From Pseudomonadota bacterium (GTDB lineage Bacteria; Pseudomonadota; Alphaproteobacteria; Acetobacterales; Acetobacteraceae): a DNA stretch of 18,201 bases. Under the pieces are notes generated by a model. The model was not told the DNA's origin. It ran no database searches and saw nothing but the letters and a program-made list of their open reading frames with translations. The position numbers and the translations under genes were made by a program. Positions 1-6,422 of this stretch are shown here, one piece after another. Positions within the stretch are counted from its first letter, which is position 1, and every line of letters starts with the position of its first letter. The stretch lies in assembly GCA_021805485.1 (NCBI GenBank), contig JAJZFF010000024.1, positions 1-18,201 on the forward strand, in the 5' to 3' direction.

Positions 1-2
1 GC

Positions 3-8
3 AAGGAG
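3..8 (+). promoter_or_regulatory. Ribosome binding site of the secretin gene
   Basis: AAGGAG lies 11 bases before the ATG at 20. It is a strong Shine-Dalgarno match and supports that ATG as the start of the secretin gene. No promoter can be judged because the window begins here; cpaC is usually internal to the tad/cpa operon. Confidence 0.7.
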
Positions 9-19
9 TTCCACTTCTG

Positions 20-1516
20 ATGCGCCGCCCGGCGGGCTTTCCCCTTCGTATCGCGCTGCTGTGCGCGGCGGCGGCCGCGTGGCACACGCCGGCGCTCAGC
101 CAGCCGGCGGCGCCCGACCTGCCGCCGCCAGGCACCGCCCAGCGGGCACCCACCCAAATGGCGCCCACCCAAATGGCGCCCACCCCATTGTCAACCAGCC
201 CATTGGCGCCGCCGCACCGCGCGGCCGCAGACACGGCGCACAGCATCGCGCTCACCGCCGGCACCGGCCGCATCATCACGCTCGGGGCGGCGGTGGCAAA
301 CGTGTTCGCCGCCGACCCGAAAGTGGCCGAGGTGCGCCCGGCGAGTCCGACGACCTTGTTCGTCTTCGGCGTCGCCCCCGGCGCGACCACCATCGCCGCG
401 CTCGACGCCGCCGGCCACGCGGTCGCCCAATACGCCGTCACCGTGCGCCCCTCGGCCTTCAGCGCCGACGAGGTCAGCGCCACCATCGCCCGCCAGATCC
501 CCGGCAGCTCCGTGAACGTCCGCGCGACGCCGACGGGATTGCTGTTGAGCGGCGAGGTGCCCACCCCAGCGCAGGCCGATCGCGCCGCCGAAGCCGCGCA
601 GGCCTATCTGATGCCCGGGCAGAAGCTCGATAACCGCCTCGCCGTCAGCGCCGGCATGCAGGTCAATCTGCGCGTCCGCATCGCCGAGATGTCGCGCACC
701 GTGATCCGCGAGTTCGGCATCAACTGGAACGCTCTCGGCAATCTCGGCCGGATGGGCACGATCAACTTCCTCACCGCCAACGCCCTCGGCTTCAACGCCT
801 CCGGCGCGGCCAGCCTCACCGGGGCCAACGTGGGGAACACGGTGAACGGCGTCATCGACGCGCTCGCGGCCGACAACCTCATCCATGTCCTCGCCGAACC
901 CAATCTCACCACGATGAGCGGCGAAACCGCGAGCTTCCTCGTCGGCGGCATGTTCCCGATCCCGATGTCCCAGGGGCTCGGCGCGGTTTCGGTGCAGTTT
1001 CAGCAGTACGGCGTGCAGCTCTCGTTCGTGCCGACGGTGCTCAGCTCCGGACGGATCAGCCTGCATGTGCGCCCCGAGGTCAGCGAGCTCACGACGCAGG
1101 GGGCGGTGCAGCTGTCCTCGGGCGTCGGCAGCGGCACCTTCACCATCCCGGCGCTGACGGTGCGCCGGGCCGACACCACGGTCGAACTCGGCACCGGCCA
1201 GAGCTTCGCCATCGCCGGCCTGCTGCAGGACAGCACCAACCAGGCGGATCAGGGCGTGCCCGGGCTCGCCGATCTGCCGATCCTCGGCGCGCTGTTCCGC
1301 TCGACCAGCTTCCAGCGCGCGGAAACCGAGCTGGTGATCGTCGTCACCCCCTACATCGTCCGCCCGGTCAGCGATCCGTCGGCGATCCGCCTGCCCACCG
1401 ACGGCTGGCGCATGCCGAACGACATCGAGCGCATCTTCCTGCTGCGCCAGACCGCCCGCACCGCGCCCGCGGCGCCGCTGCGCGTGCCGGGCGATGCCGG
1501 ATTCATCGTCCAGTGA
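20..1516 (+). CDS. cpaC: Tad/Flp pilus outer-membrane secretin CpaC (RcpA)
   Basis: This is the 498-residue secretin that forms the outer-membrane channel of the Tad (Flp) pilus. A signal peptide covers about residues 1-28 (basic start, LLCAAAAA core, ALSQ end). A Pro/Thr-rich stretch (about 30-70) contains a short repeated APTQM unit. The pilus/secretion N-terminal domain follows (about 74-145, HSIALTAGTGRIITLG), then a BON-like region (about 150-210). The secretin domain spans about 213-448 and includes the conserved VPGLADLPILGALF segment (413-426) and the closing VVTPYIVRPV strand. The start at 20 has AAGGAG upstream. The stop overlaps the GTG of the next gene by four bases, so translation is probably coupled. 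The tad order of the following genes supports CpaC rather than a type II or III secretion secretin. The family is clear; the exact signal-peptide cleavage site is uncertain. Confidence 0.95.
   Translation: MRRPAGFPLRIALLCAAAAAWHTPALSQPAAPDLPPPGTAQRAPTQMAPTQMAPTPLSTSPLAPPHRAAADTAHSIALTAGTGRIITLGAAVANVFAADPKVAEVRPASPTTLFVFGVAPGATTIAALDAAGHAVAQYAVTVRPSAFSADEVSATIARQIPGSSVNVRATPTGLLLSGEVPTPAQADRAAEAAQAYLMPGQKLDNRLAVSAGMQVNLRVRIAEMSRTVIREFGINWNALGNLGRMGTINFLTANALGFNASGAASLTGANVGNTVNGVIDALAADNLIHVLAEPNLTTMSGETASFLVGGMFPIPMSQGLGAVSVQFQQYGVQLSFVPTVLSSGRISLHVRPEVSELTTQGAVQLSSGVGSGTFTIPALTVRRADTTVELGTGQSFAIAGLLQDSTNQADQGVPGLADLPILGALFRSTSFQRAETELVIVVTPYIVRPVSDPSAIRLPTDGWRMPNDIERIFLLRQTARTAPAAPLRVPGDAGFIVQ
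151..180 (+). repeat. 15-bp tandem repeat, two copies, inside cpaC
   Basis: CACCCAAATGGCGCC occurs twice perfectly in tandem (151-165 and 166-180). A third degenerate start, CACCC, follows at 181. The repeat is in frame and encodes the APTQM units of the low-complexity segment just after the signal peptide, so copy-number changes would keep the reading frame. Confidence 0.85.
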
Positions 1517-1908
1517 GCCGCCCCATGCCCGCGCCGCGCCCCACCCCGCCGACCCGACCGCGCTCGATCACATCGCTCGCCGCAGGGCCTGTCTTCACGC
1601 TCGCCGCGGGGCTGGTCCTCGCCGGCTGCTCCTTCATCGATCCTTACCGGCGGGACGGGATGTGGAACCCGAACGGCGCCAACGAGGCCAATCTCGGCGC
1701 CATGGTCGCGACCCCGACCGATCTCGCCAGGGGGCAGAGCGAGCCCGGCAGCAGCGGCGATCTCGCCGCCGCCGCGGTGAAGCGGCTGCGCACCGACCGC
1801 CTCAAGACCCTCCCCGCCGTCGACACCACCGGCGGTGCCATTTCCGGCGGTATGAACGGCGGCGGCGGCGGCGGCGGCGGCGCGGCGGCTGGTGGCGGAG
1901 GCAATTGA
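1513..1908 (+). CDS. cpaD: Short CpaD-like pilus assembly lipoprotein
   Basis: This 131-residue protein sits where cpaD belongs, between secretin and cpaE. The GTG start at 1513 overlaps the cpaC stop (GTGA). A later ATG at 1525 is also possible. A lipoprotein signal ends at a lipobox, VLAGC, with the acceptor Cys near residue 39. The segment NPNGANEANLGAMVATPTDL resembles the conserved C-terminal signature of CpaD, a lipoprotein thought to help place the secretin. Most of the N-terminal body of a usual CpaD (roughly 200 residues) is absent. The C-terminus is an unusual glycine run encoded by eight GGC codons (1858-1881), followed by more Gly and Ala. The gene is intact and in phase with its neighbours, so I read it as a reduced CpaD rather than a pseudogene. 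Assignment rests on position, lipobox and one motif. Confidence 0.72.
   Translation: MSRPMPAPRPTPPTRPRSITSLAAGPVFTLAAGLVLAGCSFIDPYRRDGMWNPNGANEANLGAMVATPTDLARGQSEPGSSGDLAAAAVKRLRTDRLKTLPAVDTTGGAISGGMNGGGGGGGGAAAGGGGN
1858..1881 (+). repeat. (GGC)8 trinucleotide run in the cpaD-like gene
   Basis: Eight perfect GGC triplets encode the start of a Gly-rich tail at the C-terminus of the CpaD-like lipoprotein. The run is prone to length change by slippage in steps of one glycine without breaking the frame. Confidence 0.9.
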
Positions 1909-3170
1909 TGCCCGACGACCTCGCCCCGTCCGCCCGCACGGAGGATGCCGCCAGCGGCCGGCCGGAGCGCGTGCCCCTGCTCGCCTTCCTCGCCGACGCC
2001 GAATCCGAACTGGTGATGCGCGAGGTGCTGGTCGAGGCCGCGCCGGGCGGCATGGTGGTGCGGCGCGGCAATGTCCGCCAGGCGATCACCGCCTTGCAGA
2101 AGATGCCGACACCGAAGACGCTGATCATCGACGTCAGCGGCGAGGAACAACCGCTCACCGCGCTGGCCGATCTCTCCGACGTCGTCGAGCCCGATGTGCG
2201 CGTGCTCGTGATCGGCGATCTCGAGAACGTCAATTTCTATCGCCAGGTCACCCGTGGCCTCGGCGCGCTGGAGTATCTCTACAAACCGCTGACGCGCGAC
2301 ATGGTGGCGCGGCATTTCGGCCCTTTGCTCTCCAGCGACCGCACCGTGACGGAAGCGGTGCATGGCGGGCGCGTGGTCACCATCACCGGCACCAGGGGCG
2401 GCTCCGGGGCGTCCACGATTGCGGCCCTGCTGGCCTGGTATTTCGGCGTGCTCGCCCGCCGCCACACGGTCCTGCTCGATCCGGATCTGCATCTCGGCAC
2501 CGCCGCCCTGCTGCTCGATGCCAAGACCGGTTCCGGCCTGCGCTCGGCGATCGAGGCACCCCAGCGGATCGATGAACTGTTCGTCGAGCGCTCGGCGCAG
2601 CCGGTGGCCGAGCGGCTGTTCGTGCTCGCCGGCGAGGAGCGCCTGTCGGAACAGCCGACCTACGCACCCGGCGCGGCGGCGCGCCTGCTCGATGCGCTGC
2701 GGCGCCGCTACAATTTCGTCGTCGCCGACGTGCCGTTCATTCCGGTTCAACTCAATCGCGACCTGCTCAATCTCGCCCATCAGCGCGTCCTCGTGCTGCA
2801 ACCGACACTATCCGCCGTGCGCGAGACGTTGCGCCTGCTCGAACTGCCGAACGGCGCGCTGCAGCCGCGCCGGCCGGTTCTGGTGCTGAACCGCGTCGGC
2901 CTGCCGGGCGGCCTCACCCGCGCGCAGGTGGAGCAGGCGCTCAACGTCAAGGTGGACGTCGCCATCCCGGACCAGCCGCGCTACGTCGCCCAGGCCGCGA
3001 GCATGGGCCAGCCCGAGACGGCGATGCGCGGCGCCTTGCGCGAAGGGATCACCGCGCTGGCCCGCGAGGTCGCCTTCGTGCGTCTGCTGGAATCCTCGCT
3101 CGGCGCGAACAACACCGAGCTGCTCAGCGGGGCCGGACGGCGCCGCCGCCTGTTCCGGTTCTGGCGATGA
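1908..3170 (+). CDS. cpaE: Pilus assembly protein CpaE/TadZ, ParA/MinD-like ATPase
   Basis: This 420-residue protein belongs to the CpaE/TadZ family, which sits at the inner membrane and positions the Tad machine at the cell pole. Residues about 22-140 form an atypical receiver-like domain (LLAFLADAESELVMREVL, and LIIDVSG at 72-78). A SIMIBI-class P-loop domain follows. The deviant Walker A reads TRGGSGAST (162-170). A second Walker-like segment is DPDLHLGTA (191-199), and Walker B is FVVADVP (270-276). The signature lysines of a ParA Walker A are replaced by Arg and Ala, as seen in other CpaE/TadZ proteins, so ATP turnover may be weak. The start at 1908 shares its A with the TGA of the cpaD-like gene. 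A longer reading frame back to 1494 exists but would run through the cpaD gene and is rejected. The 3' end overlaps cpaF by four bases. Confidence 0.92.
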   Translation: MPDDLAPSARTEDAASGRPERVPLLAFLADAESELVMREVLVEAAPGGMVVRRGNVRQAITALQKMPTPKTLIIDVSGEEQPLTALADLSDVVEPDVRVLVIGDLENVNFYRQVTRGLGALEYLYKPLTRDMVARHFGPLLSSDRTVTEAVHGGRVVTITGTRGGSGASTIAALLAWYFGVLARRHTVLLDPDLHLGTAALLLDAKTGSGLRSAIEAPQRIDELFVERSAQPVAERLFVLAGEERLSEQPTYAPGAAARLLDALRRRYNFVVADVPFIPVQLNRDLLNLAHQRVLVLQPTLSAVRETLRLLELPNGALQPRRPVLVLNRVGLPGGLTRAQVEQALNVKVDVAIPDQPRYVAQAASMGQPETAMRGALREGITALAREVAFVRLLESSLGANNTELLSGAGRRRRLFRFWR

Positions 3171-4540
3171 GTGAGACGCTGCGCCCCACGTTCGGCCGGC
3201 GGCGCAACGAGTCCGATCCGGAGACGGCGAACGTCCAGGCGGCCGAACCCCGTTCCGAGCCGGTGCGCCTGCCGGCGCTGGGGCCGCTGGCGGAACTGAG
3301 GACCCTCTGCCTCGCGCGCATCGACCCGACCGTCGTCGCGACGCTGTCGCCCGAGCGCTTGGCGGAGGAGGTGGAGCGGCTGATCGCCGAGATCGCCACC
3401 GAGAAGCGCATCCAGATCAATGCGCGCGAGCAGCGCGAGTTGGCCGGAGACCTCGTCGACGACATGCTCGGGCTCGGCCCGCTCGAACCGCTGCTCGAGG
3501 ACGATGCCGTCGCCGACATCATGGTCAACGGACCCGAGCGCGTGTTCGTCGAACGTGCCGGCAAGGTCGCGCTCTCCGCGGCGCGCTTCCGTGATACCGG
3601 GCATCTGGCCAATATCTGCCAACGCATCGCCACGGCCGTCGGGCGGCGGATCGACGAAGCGAGCCCGATGGTCGACGCGCGCCTCAAGGACGGCTCGCGC
3701 GTGAACATCGTCTTCCCACCGCTGGCGCTCGACGGGCCGTATCTCTCGATCCGAAAATTCTCCCGCCGCGTCATCGATTTTGCCAAACTCGTGGAATTCG
3801 GTTCGCTCACACCGCAGGTCGCGCGCGTTCTCGAGATCGGTTCGCGGGCGCGCCTCAACGTCATCATCTCGGGCGGCACCGGATCGGGCAAGACCACGAT
3901 GATGAACGCGATGTCGCGGCTGATCGAGCCCACGGAGCGCATCATCACCGTCGAGGACGCCGCCGAGCTGCAGCTGCAGCAGCCGCACGTGGTCCGCATG
4001 GAGACGCGGCCGACCAATCTCGAAGGCAAGGGCGAGGTGACGCAGCGCGACCTGGTCCGCAACGCCCTGCGTATGCGCCCCGATCGCATCATCATCGGCG
4101 AGGTGCGCAGCGGCGAGGCCTTCGACATGCTGCAGGCGATGAACACCGGCCATGACGGCTCGATGTCCACCATCCACGCCAACAATACGCGCGATGCGCT
4201 GACCCGCATCGAGAACATGGTGCAGATGGGCAACATGGGCCTGCCCTCGCGCGCCATCCGCACGCAGATCGTCGGCGCGGTCGATCTCATCGTCCAGGTC
4301 GAGCGCCAGCGCGACGGCGTGCGGCGGGTCACGCAGGTCACCGAGGTGGTCGGGATGGAGGGCGAAGTCGTCATCCTCAACGACATCTTCCAGTTCGAGA
4401 TTCTCGGCGAGGGCCTCGATGGAAAGCTGCACGGCCATTACCGCGTCGGGCGGGCGCGCCCGAGCTTCCACGATCGTCTGACCTATTTCGGGCTCGATCG
4501 CGCCTGGATCGCCGCGCTCGAAGAGGGCGAATCGCGATGA
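3167..4540 (+). CDS. cpaF: Tad pilus assembly ATPase CpaF/TadA
   Basis: This is the 457-residue hexameric secretion ATPase (T2SSE/GspE superfamily) that powers Flp pilus extension and retraction from the cytoplasmic side of the TadB/TadC platform. The N-terminal about 60 residues are variable. The N-terminal ATPase domain includes DDMLGLGPLEPLL and DDAVADIMVNGP. Walker A is GGTGSGKTT at 236-244, with K242 binding phosphate. The Asp-box region is EDAAELQLQQPHVVRMETRP. Walker B is IIIGEVRSGEA, with catalytic E312. The His-box is GHDGSMSTIHANN. Length and motifs match CpaF well. The ATG at 3167 overlaps the cpaE stop (ATGA), and the gene's own stop overlaps tadB in the same way, so the block is probably translated as a coupled unit. 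Confidence 0.97.
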   Translation: MSETLRPTFGRRRNESDPETANVQAAEPRSEPVRLPALGPLAELRTLCLARIDPTVVATLSPERLAEEVERLIAEIATEKRIQINAREQRELAGDLVDDMLGLGPLEPLLEDDAVADIMVNGPERVFVERAGKVALSAARFRDTGHLANICQRIATAVGRRIDEASPMVDARLKDGSRVNIVFPPLALDGPYLSIRKFSRRVIDFAKLVEFGSLTPQVARVLEIGSRARLNVIISGGTGSGKTTMMNAMSRLIEPTERIITVEDAAELQLQQPHVVRMETRPTNLEGKGEVTQRDLVRNALRMRPDRIIIGEVRSGEAFDMLQAMNTGHDGSMSTIHANNTRDALTRIENMVQMGNMGLPSRAIRTQIVGAVDLIVQVERQRDGVRRVTQVTEVVGMEGEVVILNDIFQFEILGEGLDGKLHGHYRVGRARPSFHDRLTYFGLDRAWIAALEEGESR

Positions 4541-5493
4541 ATCTGCAGGCGATGCTGGCCGGTGGCCTGCTCCTGCTCGGCGGCCTCGGGCTGAGCGGCC
4601 TGTCGCTGGTGCGCGCGCAGGCGCGCAGCGAGCGGTTCCGCAGCCGGATGGATGCGGTCGTTGCGCCGCACGTGCCGAGCCGCCAGCGCCAGGCCACGCT
4701 GCGCCGCACCAGCGCGCGCACGCCGAGGGAGGATTTCTGGCACCGCGCCGCCGGCGTGCTCGGCTTCAGCCCGGACCGGCCGGAGCTCTACCCGGTGCGC
4801 TGGTGGATCATCGTCGCCGCGGCCGCGGTGCTCGCGCGTATCGCGGTCGGGCTGCTCTCGAACGTGGCCGGGCCGGGCGCCTATGTCCTGATCGTGCCGG
4901 CCGCACTCTGGCTCAGCCGCTGGTTCTTCCGCCATTTCGCGCGCCGCTACGCCAACACGCTGTTCACCCAGTTTCCCGATGCGCTCGGCATGATCGTCCG
5001 TTCGGTGCGCGTCGGCATCCCGGTCAGCGAGGCGATCCGCATCGTCGCCCGCGAGAGTCCGCAGCCGACCGCGCGGGCCTTCGGCAGGCTCTCCGACGAG
5101 ATCGCGATCGGCGTGCCGCTCGAGGATGCGGTGCGGCGCATGGGCGAATTCACCGGCCTGCCGGAATACCGCTTCTTCGGCACCGCGCTCTCGCTGCAGG
5201 CGCAGACCGGCGGCGGGCTCGCCGAGACCATCGAGACGCTCGCCGACGTCATCCGCAAGCGCGTCGCCCTCAAGGCGCGCGGCAAGGCGCTGGCGAGCGA
5301 GGCGAACACCTCGGCCGGCGTGCTCACCGCCCTGCCCGGCGTCGCCGCGCTCGGCCTCTATCTGATCAACCCGAGCTATATCGAGGTGCTGTTCAGCACG
5401 CCGGAGGGCAAGCGGCTGGTCGCGGTGGCGGTCGGCCTGCTGAGCACGGGCACCGGTATCATGCGCATGACCATCCGCAAGAGCCTCTCATGA
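4537..5493 (+). CDS. tadB: Tad pilus inner-membrane platform protein TadB
   Basis: This 318-residue protein is one of two T2SSF-type inner-membrane platform proteins of the Tad pilus (also called CpaG). One membrane segment lies near the N-terminus (about residues 5-26). Another hydrophobic region (about 88-128) precedes the T2SSF cytoplasmic domain at about 142-268, which contains LFTQFPDALGMIVRSVRVG, GIPVSEAI and the ALSLQAQTGGGLAETIETLADVIRKR region. Two more membrane segments lie at about 268-290 and 294-312. It starts by ATGA overlap with cpaF and ends by ATGA overlap with tadC. With TadC it should form the partner of the CpaF ATPase. Confidence 0.95.
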   Translation: MNLQAMLAGGLLLLGGLGLSGLSLVRAQARSERFRSRMDAVVAPHVPSRQRQATLRRTSARTPREDFWHRAAGVLGFSPDRPELYPVRWWIIVAAAAVLARIAVGLLSNVAGPGAYVLIVPAALWLSRWFFRHFARRYANTLFTQFPDALGMIVRSVRVGIPVSEAIRIVARESPQPTARAFGRLSDEIAIGVPLEDAVRRMGEFTGLPEYRFFGTALSLQAQTGGGLAETIETLADVIRKRVALKARGKALASEANTSAGVLTALPGVAALGLYLINPSYIEVLFSTPEGKRLVAVAVGLLSTGTGIMRMTIRKSLS

Positions 5494-6413
5494 CCCCGCC
5501 CCTGTTGCTCATCGGCCTGTTCGCGCTGCTGATGATGGCCGGCGTCGGTGCCGCCCTCGTCGTCGAGACCAAGCGCCAGCAGCGCTTCGCGGCGCGCCTG
5601 CGCAGCATCCGGCAAAGTATCGCCGGGGTCCCGGAGGCGCCGGAGGTGACGGGCCCGCTGCTGCTGCGTCTCGTCAGCCGGCTCGGCGCGGCGGTCGCCA
5701 AGAGCGGCCTGCTCTCGCCGCGCACGCTGGGCGAACTGGAGCACACGCTGCGCCTGGCCGGATTCCGTCCCGGCCAGGGCCTCGGCCTGTTCGTCGGCAG
5801 CAAGATGCTGCTGCTGCCGCTCCTGCCAGCGCTGATGATCGCGCTGCACCCGCCGGTATCGTCCTTCATGCACAATGTGCTCGTGTTCGGCTCGGCGATC
5901 GTCGGATTGCTGGCGCCGGACCAGCTCGTCCGCTGGCTGCGCAAGCGCCATTTGCGCGCCGTCGACCAGGGTCTGCCGGACGCGCTCGATCTCATGGTCA
6001 TCTGCAGCGACGCCGGGCTGAGCCTGGAGCCGGCGCTGTCGCGCGTGGCGACCGAGATCCGCCCCGCTCACCCGGCGGTCGCCGAGGAGCTCGCGCTGAC
6101 CGCCAACGAATTGCGCATCACCGCCGATATTCGCATCGCCTTCGGCAACGCCGGTGAGCGCACGGGGCTGGTCGGGATCAAACGGCTGGCGACGACGCTG
6201 GCGCAGAGCCTGCAATACGGCACCCCGCTCGCGCACGCGCTGCGCACGCTCTCGGCCGAGATGCGCCAGGAGATGCTGACGCGCTTCGAGGCGCGCGCGG
6301 CGCGGCTGCCGGTGCTGCTGACGGTGCCGATGATCATGTTCATCCTCCCCTGCGTGTTCCTGATCGTCGGCGGCCCGGCGATCCTGCAGGTGATGCATCT
6401 GGTCAAACATTAG
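5490..6413 (+). CDS. tadC: Tad pilus inner-membrane platform protein TadC
   Basis: This 307-residue protein is the second T2SSF-domain platform protein (CpaH). Membrane segments are at about residues 3-24, 105-120, 127-145 and 273-297. The cytoplasmic T2SSF domain lies at about 160-270 and contains LPDALDLMVICSDAGLSLEPAL, ELRITADIRIAFGNAGERTGL and SLQYGTPLAHALRTLSAEMR. These are characteristic of TadC rather than TadB. The ATG at 5490 overlaps the tadB stop (ATGA). Longer in-frame extensions upstream would cover tadB and are rejected. The TAG stop is nine bases before the next gene. Confidence 0.95.
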   Translation: MTPPLLLIGLFALLMMAGVGAALVVETKRQQRFAARLRSIRQSIAGVPEAPEVTGPLLLRLVSRLGAAVAKSGLLSPRTLGELEHTLRLAGFRPGQGLGLFVGSKMLLLPLLPALMIALHPPVSSFMHNVLVFGSAIVGLLAPDQLVRWLRKRHLRAVDQGLPDALDLMVICSDAGLSLEPALSRVATEIRPAHPAVAEELALTANELRITADIRIAFGNAGERTGLVGIKRLATTLAQSLQYGTPLAHALRTLSAEMRQEMLTRFEARAARLPVLLTVPMIMFILPCVFLIVGGPAILQVMHLVKH

Positions 6414-6422
6414 GAGACGTGG

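Noticed and set aside
1494..1907. Longer CpaE start fused through the cpaD region
   Set aside because: It would encode an Arg-rich sequence out of phase with a lipobox and CpaD motif that read well in the other frame.
1513..1908. CpaD-like gene as a decayed pseudogene
   Set aside because: The frame is intact, both junctions overlap neighbours precisely, and the lipobox and conserved motif are kept, so a reduced functional form is more likely.
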